Positions 30,178 through 36,756 of a stretch of 36,756 nucleotides of DNA are shown here, piece by piece. How positions within the stretch are numbered: the stretch's first letter is position 1; every line of letters starts with the position of its first letter. This DNA comes from Stramenopiles sp. TOSAG23-2 (Eukaryota > Sar), in the NCBI GenBank assembly GCA_900128395.1, contig LT649334.1, positions 1 through 36,756 of the forward strand, given 5' to 3'. The notes below the pieces were generated by a model. The model was given only the letters and a program-made list of their open reading frames with translations, did not search any database and was not told where the DNA came from. A program made the translations under genes and the position numbers.

Positions 30178-31449
30178 ATGGGAAAACGGCGGAGCTATAT
30201 CATATATGTATGTAAAACGTATAGTAAGAAAACGATGTCTGCATTATCGAACACTAGCAATACACAGGATGCAACGAAACCAACGTTAGTGGAAGGGAGG
30301 AAAATCATTACAATCGATAATTATGAAACAAAATTGCATATAGATGTAGTGAAAAGATTTTTAACGCAAGAGGAGGAAAAAATATTGTATGATGATATAA
30401 TAAATCAAATTCCGTGGTTTAGAGTGAAATATAAATCAAATCGTTTTAAAAATCAATGTACGACTCCATGTTGGACGAATTTTTACGGTGGATACAAAGA
30501 TTTGAAACAGTACAAAGTTATTCCTTCTTTTTTAAATCCGATAATAGAAAAAGTAAGCAAAGCATGCAACAACGCGAAGTTCAACTCAATCCTAATTAGA
30601 TTATATTTTGACGGGAATGATAATATTGCATGGCATACAGATGGTCGAACGTTTTTAGGAAAGACACCAACAATTGGATCCTTATCATTAGGACACCGTG
30701 CTACATTTGAAATGAGAAAGATGACAAATGTATGGCCATGCAGTGGTGGAAAGGATAATGGAATTGATACTAAAGTTCCGATAAAAAAATTTATTTGTGA
30801 AGGTGGTGATCTTTTAGTAATGAGAAACACAACACAACAAGCATGGCATCATAGAGTACCAAAAGAATCATATAGACGACCACGTATCAATATTAATTTT
30901 AGATACATATTGCCAAATCGATCTGATACAGAACGTGGACAATTTTCGTATTATAAATACATGGTTTATGGGGATGAAGAAAACCCATCTGGTATATATT
31001 ATCGTGATATTGTAAATAATAATAATAATAATAATAGAAATGTTTCATTAAAAGAATTATGGCGCAGCAGTAATAATAATAATAATAACAATAGCGTAAA
31101 AAATAAAAATAATTATCATGTCATTCAAGCAGGTGGAGGAAAAATGTCATCATCTTCACAAGCATTATTGGCTACTAGCACAAAGAAAAAAATGACTACA
31201 TGGACTTGCAATAAATGTACACTTATAAATAAAGGATCAGTGAATGTGTGTGCTGTATGTTTTTTTGCCAAGGACAGCAATAATATCAACAACAGCAACA
31301 ACAAAAGAACTGCTAATTTGTTGTCTGAATCAGCATCGTCAAGAAGAAAGAAAAAGAAACAGCATGTAAAAAGTAATAACTCCAAGAAAAATGGTACGAA
31401 TCGTACTAAAAATATTGCATCTTTCTTTACCATGGAAAAAAAAAATTGA
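30178..31449 (+). CDS. AlkB-type 2-oxoglutarate/Fe(II) dioxygenase with RanBP2-type zinc finger
   Basis: 423 codons from the ATG at 30178; a second in-frame ATG at 30235 (M20) could be the true start. The dioxygenase core has the iron ligands H153 and D155 (AWHTDGRTF) and a distal histidine in QAWHHRVPK (H224 or H225), then the 2-oxoglutarate and basic residues of RRPRININFRYILP. This layout, with SLSLGHRATFEMRK, is that of the ALKBH2/ALKBH3 group, which reverse methyl damage such as 1-methyladenine and 3-methylcytosine in DNA or RNA. Residues 342-361 fit the zinc finger W-x-C-x2-C-x3-N-x6-C-x2-C (C344, C347, C358, C361). Asn-rich linkers come from AAT microsatellites. A Lys-rich nuclear-type segment precedes the tail TKNIASFFTM, which is close to a PCNA-binding PIP box. 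Confidence 0.9.
   Translation: MGKRRSYIIYVCKTYSKKTMSALSNTSNTQDATKPTLVEGRKIITIDNYETKLHIDVVKRFLTQEEEKILYDDIINQIPWFRVKYKSNRFKNQCTTPCWTNFYGGYKDLKQYKVIPSFLNPIIEKVSKACNNAKFNSILIRLYFDGNDNIAWHTDGRTFLGKTPTIGSLSLGHRATFEMRKMTNVWPCSGGKDNGIDTKVPIKKFICEGGDLLVMRNTTQQAWHHRVPKESYRRPRININFRYILPNRSDTERGQFSYYKYMVYGDEENPSGIYYRDIVNNNNNNNRNVSLKELWRSSNNNNNNNSVKNKNNYHVIQAGGGKMSSSSQALLATSTKKKMTTWTCNKCTLINKGSVNVCAVCFFAKDSNNINNSNNKRTANLLSESASSRRKKKKQHVKSNNSKKNGTNRTKNIASFFTMEKKN
31014..31089 (+). repeat. Two in-frame AAT microsatellites in the AlkB-like gene
   Basis: AAT runs at about 31014-31036 and 31071-31089 encode polyasparagine in the linker between the dioxygenase and the zinc finger. The shorter Asn runs in VPS16 and the Sfi1-like gene have the same origin. 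They are length-variable by nature and lie outside the folded domains. Confidence 0.9.
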
Positions 31450-31526
31450 AATATTAATAGTATGATGTACATAAAATATATAATACATATATATATTATA
31501 TTATATTTTAAATATTTACGATTCAT

Positions 31527-31628
31527 TGTTACGATTCATTGTCCATCTTTCAGTTTAGTGAGATAGATTTGTCTCAGTTATTGTATTCTTTCTGGGAGAG
31601 TATAGGAATTATCGTGAGTAAATTAAAA
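31527..31628 (+). ncRNA. Candidate structured RNA element, copy 2
   Basis: Exact reverse complement of 14302-14403. Predicted by eye: closing helix 31529-31535 with 31611-31617; hairpin A 31559-31576 (TGAGAT/GTCTCA, 6-nt loop); hairpin B 31584-31604 (nine positions, one T-T mismatch, TGG loop). Three G-U pairs (31530/31616, 31564/31571, 31590/31598) favour this strand. It begins 78 bp after the AlkB-like stop on the same strand. The start carries an extra partial duplication, acgattcatt, at 31519-31528 and 31531-31540. No pol III terminator-like T run follows. Identity unknown. Confidence 0.45.
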
Positions 31629-31629
31629 A

Positions 31630-31656
31630 ATACGACTCGTACGTAAGTTATGCATT
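31630..31656. other. 3'-end module, variant form
   Basis: Tacgactcgtacgtaagt followed by tatgcat, directly after the 102-bp element and between the convergent AlkB-like and VPS16 genes. It is related to the modules at 14067 and 28175 but has only the TATGCAT core of the shared 11-mer. Confidence 0.4.
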
Positions 31657-31692
31657 ATAAAAAATATAAAAAAATATATTTTAATATTTTTG

Positions 31693-34581
31693 CTAAAATC
31701 GAAATCCCATTTTTCTTGCTAACTCCTCGCATTCACTTTGCAATTGTAAGGAGCCACACTCTTGATAAATTTGTCGCAATCGATTACCATCACCTAATTT
31801 GTATGCAAGTTGCATGGCCATTTCCCATTTGCCAATTTTTTCATATAAATCTAAGCGTTCTCCATCCTTTTTCACCATTTGTATATAATGCAATGCCTCT
31901 CCTTCCTCATTCTTTGCGATACATACATTTGCGAATGGTACATATCCAATTGGCGATCTACGTTCCGCAGCAAAACGTCTCAATTCTACCCATTCCCCAC
32001 GTTCAGACAACGCTTGTAATTTAATATACCAAAATCGTCGATCGCTTACTTTAAAATCGTTTTTCATTTTGATTGCCATTTTTGTAAATTCTGGAGTCCC
32101 TAATTTTAATATTTTTTTCATAGTTTCTGTTAATGATATATTTATAAATGTTCCACGACCAAATGTTTTCTCTAAATCAGCTTGTAATGCTAGTAAATTG
32201 CGATGCTCAGCAGAGGTGCTGGCGAAAAAATAGGCTGATTTATCTGCATTACCATTGATGTTATTACTGTTGCTACTGTTATTTGAATTACCGATACCAC
32301 CTAATATTGATGCAGGGCCTGAATTGTATGATGATTGCTTAGCTGCAACTGCATACATTTCTGTACAAACATTCATACCATCTAAACGCCTTGATATAGG
32401 TTCTCGACTGTATGATAACTTTGCCATTAGATTTGCCGCCTTTGTTCGCTGTTCGGTATAATCATATAATTTTGCTAGAAACCCATCAAAAATACCACTT
32501 TCACCTACTGCAACATTATTATTATTATTATATTCTGGTGACATAGTATCATTGCCCATTACTTTCTGCGCACGGCGTTTACGCCATTGCGTACGATTTA
32601 AATAGGATTCTAATAATGTACATGCATTTGGAACTCGAACAATTAAATTCAAAAATTCTTCCTCACTATCACGTTTTGCTTGTTCACTTTTATCACGTGG
32701 CAACATAGTGCCTTTAATTGCAAACAAAGTTTTAAATACAATATTTGCATCATTAGATTCGATAGCACTCACCAATGCTTTTTCATATTGTTGCAATTCA
32801 AAAAACATACTTGTTCGATTACTAGCTTTAGGCTCATGTTCTAACAATTGTGCTGCTAATAATGGTCTATTAGCATGTGCTGCTTGCCTTGCAATTTTTC
32901 CATAATTTATAAATTTACCCTTTTTCAGTTGGTTTTGTAAATTATTGCAAAGTTCGGTATCATTCATATACTTTGGAGCTAATTGTATTTTCACACATGC
33001 CCAATGTATTAAAACGGGAGAGATATCTATGCCTTTGTCACGACAAATTTGCACGGCTAAACGATGTAAATGGCGTCGTGTCAATCGTTTCACTGTGTGA
33101 CCATATCCACAATGACGCAGTTGTGTATCAGTCATTGGTATCGCAATATCTACTTCTCGCAATGAATGCAATAATCTTAATCTTCGAGCAACGGTTGGTA
33201 TGGTATCATAAAAATGATACCCAGAACCTAAGCAAAAACCATAACCATATGATGCAGCTTTTAAAACATCCGCCGCTGTGAATGTGGAATCTTCTGGAAA
33301 ATCCGAACGTGCAACGATTAGTAAATCAGATACAGCTTCTTGTAACTTTCCATCTTCCTCCAAGGCACGTATGGAATCATCCACGCGAGATTCATTATTT
33401 TCATCAGCTTGCCATGCCTCAAACAAAATAGCAGGCGGGTCAGTTGAACCAGCTTCAAATGTTTTAGTCAATTTATCAGAACATTTCATAATAACTTCAT
33501 ATCGACTTGCAGTAAGCACGCGGCAACAATCAATCTCTTGTACTATATGAAATGGCTCACTAGTCTCTTCATCTTGTACCCACTCTTCCGTTGGACCTAC
33601 CATTAATAAGCCAAATTTCCTCCAATATAACATCACTGCGTCTGGACCTACCCATGCCATCTGACGTGGTACATTGATTGATTTCGTATCCATTTGCATT
33701 GCCAAACGTTCTTTTAAATTTTCTTTTAAAACTATCAAGCTACCATCGCTACACCAACATGCAACTAAGCCACCATTTGGAATCACAGCCATTTTCATCA
33801 CCGCACCTGGTAACAGCGATTGTAAATTTAAATCTGTAATATCCACATCATTGACAAGTAAAATTGACATATCCGACGTACCAAATAATACTCTGACGGG
33901 ATCCTCTTCTTCATTGGTATTCAATACCGTCATACACGTTATGCTACGTTTGGACATACCACGTTGATCTATAAAAAGAGAATGCCTACCAAGCATGCAG
34001 ACATCATCCATAGTAGCAGTTGCTACATCCTCTATCATTAAAACTCTACCTGATTCACATAAAACTACTAAACCAGTAATAAACGAATCACTGACTTGTA
34101 ATGCATCATTATTATCAAAATTGTTATTTATATTTCCACTGAAATTACCACTGTTATTATCAACGCATGTACGATGAAATGGACAAAAATTTAACACGCG
34201 ATCATCACTGGATATGGACAATATTTCGAAAACACTTGGCCCAGCTCCTTGCATATTATAGATCAAGATAGCTCCTTGCTTGGACAATAATACAATTTCT
34301 TCAGCACTAGTCCAAAACATCCCTTCCGGTACAAGGGTAACATGTTCTGGTATATTTCCACTACCAATTTTTTTACCAGATGGCGAATATATATCTAACG
34401 TCGAAGTACCAGCAAAACTTGATATTTGGCTTGTATCTTTTGTAACAGCAATTGGTCCACCATATGGTGCAATTGCAATAATATGTGTATTAAACATATT
34501 ATTTGTTATCTCCCATTCTAAATTTTCATATACAGTTTTTTTCATAAATTGATTCTCCCCTAGGTGAAAATCACTCTCCAT
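31693..34581 (-). CDS. VPS16: VPS16 subunit of HOPS/CORVET tethering complexes
   Basis: 962 codons, ATG to TAG. The N-terminus LGENQF..., then LEWEI and APYGGPIAV, is the typical VPS16 opening and supports the first ATG rather than M13. A beta-propeller (about 1-420) includes IVLLSKQGAILIYNM and PDAVMLYWRKFGLLMVGP; the helical VPS16 C-terminal region (about 530-950) includes LKAASYGYGFCLGSGYHFY and VLIHWACVKI. VPS16 binds VPS33 and builds the core of HOPS and CORVET, which tether endosomes and lysosomes or vacuoles before membrane fusion. Animal VPS16 is near 840 aa; the extra length here is in Asn/Ser-rich inserts around residues 690 and 770, encoded by AAT-type repeats. No TA tract lies close to the start. 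Confidence 0.95.
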   Translation of the reverse strand: MESDFHLGENQFMKKTVYENLEWEITNNMFNTHIIAIAPYGGPIAVTKDTSQISSFAGTSTLDIYSPSGKKIGSGNIPEHVTLVPEGMFWTSAEEIVLLSKQGAILIYNMQGAGPSVFEILSISSDDRVLNFCPFHRTCVDNNSGNFSGNINNNFDNNDALQVSDSFITGLVVLCESGRVLMIEDVATATMDDVCMLGRHSLFIDQRGMSKRSITCMTVLNTNEEEDPVRVLFGTSDMSILLVNDVDITDLNLQSLLPGAVMKMAVIPNGGLVACWCSDGSLIVLKENLKERLAMQMDTKSINVPRQMAWVGPDAVMLYWRKFGLLMVGPTEEWVQDEETSEPFHIVQEIDCCRVLTASRYEVIMKCSDKLTKTFEAGSTDPPAILFEAWQADENNESRVDDSIRALEEDGKLQEAVSDLLIVARSDFPEDSTFTAADVLKAASYGYGFCLGSGYHFYDTIPTVARRLRLLHSLREVDIAIPMTDTQLRHCGYGHTVKRLTRRHLHRLAVQICRDKGIDISPVLIHWACVKIQLAPKYMNDTELCNNLQNQLKKGKFINYGKIARQAAHANRPLLAAQLLEHEPKASNRTSMFFELQQYEKALVSAIESNDANIVFKTLFAIKGTMLPRDKSEQAKRDSEEEFLNLIVRVPNACTLLESYLNRTQWRKRRAQKVMGNDTMSPEYNNNNNVAVGESGIFDGFLAKLYDYTEQRTKAANLMAKLSYSREPISRRLDGMNVCTEMYAVAAKQSSYNSGPASILGGIGNSNNSSNSNNINGNADKSAYFFASTSAEHRNLLALQADLEKTFGRGTFINISLTETMKKILKLGTPEFTKMAIKMKNDFKVSDRRFWYIKLQALSERGEWVELRRFAAERRSPIGYVPFANVCIAKNEEGEALHYIQMVKKDGERLDLYEKIGKWEMAMQLAYKLGDGNRLRQIYQECGSLQLQSECEELARKMGFRF

Positions 34582-35064
34582 GTTTAATATTATTACAATA
34601 ATATAGACAAAAAAGATGTATTACTATGACAACTATTATTACGATTTGATGATGTTATTAATTTATAATATGTATCTACAACAGATTCTTCTTTCTTTTA
34701 TCAATTTTAATAATAAATATATAATCTTCTTCTTCATTAAAAAAATTAATTTATTATATAGTATTTTTTTAATATTAAAGACGACAAGAAGACGACAAGT
34801 GCCTCTCTATTTTTTTTTTGTTTTTTTGTTTTTTTAGGTCAAAATTATTTAAGGTATTAATACCTGGTATTATTATTATTTATTATTGGTGAAAAAAAGA
34901 AAAAAATGATGTGTGAAAATAAAAAAATACAAAAGAATAATACGAGGATGTGCATCAACATGTCAGACGACGCAGACTATGTGTGATATATTTTAAATAA
35001 ATATACACACCATATTATATTTTTATACACATCCTCCCACGTTTTTGCACACACTTTTATCACA
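34582..35064. other. Intergenic region upstream of VPS16
   Basis: 483 bp between VPS16 and the end of the sPLA2 gene, both minus strand. It contains a direct repeat of agacgacaaga (34779-34796), a third agacgac (34965-34971), a long T-rich tract ending ttttttag|gt (34812-34840), a 14-bp palindrome aggtattaatacct (34852-34865), and TA-rich DNA. No ORF is supported. Confidence 0.5.
34779..34796. repeat. Direct repeat of AGACGAC motif, period 11
   Basis: Agacgacaaga followed by agacgacaag, about 200 bp upstream of the VPS16 ATG. The same core, as GTCGTCT, appears at 16056, 20176 and 36019 in other intergenic regions, and as AGACGAC at 34965. Confidence 0.6.
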
Positions 35065-35787
35065 TTAGCATTTCCTGCGGCTTTTGCTAAAACTCATTGC
35101 AGTTCCAATACGTCTAGCTTTCCATGTTTTACCATATTTTTTTGCAATAAATTCTAATGCTTCGTCATCAGCTTCACAACAACCGACTGAACTAGCTGCA
35201 CAAGCATAATCATGTGTGCGACATGCACAATCTACTTTATCAATACAAGGATAAAATGCTGATTTATGTTGTTGCACATATTCTTTAGCAGATATATATT
35301 CACCACCAGTCCATCCAGGACCACACCAGTTACCATACCATTTAAAATTATCAAAATAATCAATCATGTCAGCATTGTCTTCAAAATCATCTTCATCATT
35401 ATATGTTGGTGCGTTACGATAGGTAAAGCCATTACTATCATATTGATTATTTTCATAATACTCTTCTTCATTATCCCCATAATACCCTTCATCATCACCT
35501 ATGTCAAATTGGCCTTCATCTTGCGTGAGTCTGCTGGGACAAAGCTTCGCTAATTTACAAGATGTCTCTGGATGCTTTGTAATCATCCAAGTACATAATT
35601 TTGCACAAGTTCCAGGGAAAATATCTAACTTTTCACATTGAAACTTGCAAACTCGACTACCAGCTAAAGGACCAAGCTTTTTACATGCTACACATTTTAA
35701 ATGTGATACGAACCCAGCTTTTGTAGTTGTAAATAGACAACTACATATGATTGCAATACATATGCATATTATTATTATCTTTTTCAT
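35065..35787 (-). CDS. Secreted saposin-like / phospholipase A2 protein
   Basis: The open frame reaches 35856, but that codon is TTG; the ATG at 35785-35787 directly precedes a signal peptide (KKIIIICICIAIICSCLF), giving 240 aa. Residues 32-83 hold eight cysteines (C32, C35, C47, C51, C61, C65, C77, C83) in a spacing like a saposin-B fold, which binds lipid. Residues about 88-148 are an acidic Asp/Glu/Asn/Tyr linker. The C-terminal part has the secreted PLA2 calcium loop YGNWCGPGWTGG (151-162) and the active-site segment DCACRTHDYAC with H192-D193, then GCCEADDEAL. sPLA2 releases fatty acid from the sn-2 position of phospholipids and needs Ca2+. Lipid digestion, defence or signalling outside the cell are all possible. 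The tail is basic and ends in cysteine. Confidence 0.85.
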   Translation of the reverse strand: MKKIIIICICIAIICSCLFTTTKAGFVSHLKCVACKKLGPLAGSRVCKFQCEKLDIFPGTCAKLCTWMITKHPETSCKLAKLCPSRLTQDEGQFDIGDDEGYYGDNEEEYYENNQYDSNGFTYRNAPTYNDEDDFEDNADMIDYFDNFKWYGNWCGPGWTGGEYISAKEYVQQHKSAFYPCIDKVDCACRTHDYACAASSVGCCEADDEALEFIAKKYGKTWKARRIGTAMSFSKSRRKC

Positions 35788-36536
35788 TCCTCTCCTATTG
35801 ACTACTTTAAGTATTATCTTGGTTTCTATCTTAAAATATGTTTTTTTGTTCCTCAATATACAGTATTTGTCTCTCTGTCTCTCTTGACCGATTTTTTTCT
35901 TTTTCCCTTCCAGGTTTAGCTATTATAATGCCTGGATAACTATGTGATCTATAATCTTTAGCAGCTGATGCTGAAACAATTATTTTTTTTTTTTACTACA
36001 AAAAAAGTGACAAAATATAGTCGTCTGCCGGTCTGCGTTAGAGAGGATCCTCTCTAGTCTCTAGTCTGCGTTCCCGACGAATTCATCTCAACGCTATTAC
36101 CCTGCTAGCGATTTTTAATCGCCAGATTTCTTCTGGATTTAATAATTTTTTATTTTTCCAGCATGGCAATAGCATTGAAAAACCTTAATTATTAAATCCG
36201 AGATTACATTTTTTAGCAGGTTTTTTTGTCAAGGCAAAATCCTTAAAAACCACCATTTTTGCTAGAGTTTTTGCTAGGATGATTATGTTACTGTAACAAC
36301 TACGGTAGGAGATACATCAGTAACAATGTTATTTCTATGATACAGAATTTGTGAAATATAATAAGCAACTATTATTTTTTATCTGCATCATCTTTCTGTC
36401 AAGCAGATAAAATAAAAAACTCATAATACTATTCCCATAGTAGCAATTTAAAAAAAAATAAAATAAAATAATACTAAATCCCTGCCAAGTGTGATACTTG
36501 AAAAAATAACACAAGATAGTATTGAAAATACGTACG
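35788..36536. promoter_or_regulatory. Divergent upstream region of sPLA2 gene and right-edge gene
   Basis: 749 bp. Near the sPLA2 start there is a pyrimidine tract ending ttccag|gt (35890-35914). The part from about 36015 to 36300 is less AT-rich and holds a dense series of inverted repeats. The remainder toward 36537 is AT-rich with no recognised motif. A 76-codon minus frame (36335-36565) is hydrophobic noise. Confidence 0.5.
36039..36298. repeat. Cluster of six consecutive hairpin-forming inverted repeats
   Basis: In order: 18-bp palindrome tagagaggatcctctcta (36039-36056); GCGATT/AATCGC with a 3-nt loop (36108-36122); CCAGA/TCTGG (36122-36136); 13-bp arms ggatttaataatt / aattattaaatcc (36135-36147 and 36187-36199); GGTTTTT, AAGG / CCTT, AAAAACC (36219-36251); TGTTAC/GTAACA (36286-36298). 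There are also two copies of gtctgcgtt (36031, 36064) and of tttttgctag (36256, 36268). Could be a structured transcript, a leader or a decayed element. Confidence 0.65.
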
Positions 36537-36756
36537 ATGAACGAAACGATAGCAACGTTGACCAATACTACATTACTACATGAAGTACTAAATGATGAAC
36601 GAATTCAGAGGCGTATGCTTGAAATAATTGAAGAAAAGAAAACAGCTAGCACTATTGATAACACTACTTTCAATAGGGAACCCAATCGTACCGTCGAATA
36701 CAAAAAGTTATACTTACAGCCGGACGAAGAAAAGAGACGAAGTGGCAGTAATAATT
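36537..36756 (+). CDS. N-terminal part of an unidentified gene
   Basis: ATG at 36537 opens a frame that runs without stop to the window end (73 codons); an in-frame TAA at 36507 shows this is the first ATG. The product is hydrophilic and helix-prone (LLHEVLNDERIQRRMLEII), with Thr/Asn-rich and Lys/Glu-rich parts, and has no signal peptide or recognisable motif. Codon composition is sense-like. It is divergent from the sPLA2 gene, with the hairpin cluster between them. Confidence 0.6.
   Translation, partial: MNETIATLTNTTLLHEVLNDERIQRRMLEIIEEKKTASTIDNTTFNREPNRTVEYKKLYLQPDEEKRRSGSNN

Noticed and set aside
14302-31628. Terminal inverted repeats of a large DNA transposon
   Set aside because: The 17 kb between the copies carry ordinary cellular genes and no transposase-like protein, and no target-site duplication is visible at the outer edges.
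514-36756. Non-standard genetic code
   Set aside because: TAA, TAG (VPS16, the 79-aa gene) and TGA (WD40 giant, AlkB-like) all end proteins at expected places.

Overview
The window looks like nuclear DNA of an AT-rich, single-celled eukaryote that is probably flagellate. This is read from gene content: a VPS16-type endolysosomal tethering subunit, a nuclear-encoded mitochondrial complex I subunit with an N-terminal presequence, an Sfi1-type centrin-binding repeat protein, IQ-motif and WD40 giants, a GCC2/GCC3 cysteine-rich membrane protein and a secreted phospholipase A2. Every recognisable gene reads as one uninterrupted frame, up to 2457 codons. TAA, TAG and TGA all act as stops, so the code looks standard. 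I cannot name the lineage from the sequence alone.

Layout. 1-119: end of an unidentified + gene. 514-7554 (-): PH/IQ/coiled-coil giant, divergent from 8491-13992 (+), a NACHT-like plus WD40 protein; they share a 936-bp upstream region holding a GAAAGCYRG repeat array. 14706-15668 (-): SET-like protein with a zinc-ribbon. 16220-17824 (-): RING/WD40 protein, divergent from 18580-19404 (+), NDUFS3. 19793-20032 (-): small protein, divergent from 20779-28152 (+), GCC2/GCC3 multipass receptor-like protein. 28206-29654 (-): Sfi1-like protein. 30178-31449 (+): AlkB-type dioxygenase with RanBP2-type zinc finger and PIP-like tail. 31693-34581 (-): VPS16. 35065-35787 (-): secreted saposin-like plus PLA2 protein. 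36537-end (+): start of an unidentified gene. Genes are mostly in divergent/convergent alternation. Several true starts are internal ATGs rather than the ends of the open frames.

The most unexpected signal is a 102-bp element present twice with 100% identity in opposite orientation (14302-14403 and 31527-31628), both times between convergent gene ends and surrounded by diverged sequence. It folds on paper into a closing helix around two hairpins. All three G-U wobbles in that fold favour the same strand in both copies, so I propose a structured RNA (free ncRNA or 3'-UTR element). A second recurring module, a CG-centred palindrome followed by (G)TATGCAT(ATG), lies after three + strand genes in convergent intervals. 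A third is a dense run of hairpins at 36039-36298.

Functionally the genes are a mixture of housekeeping (complex I, VPS16, AlkB repair), Ca2+/cytoskeleton-related proteins (IQ giant, Sfi1-like, possibly the WD40 giant) and cell-surface or secreted proteins (GCC2/GCC3 protein, sPLA2). There is no evidence of an operon-like unit, and no mobile-element gene, CRISPR array, tRNA or rRNA was found.
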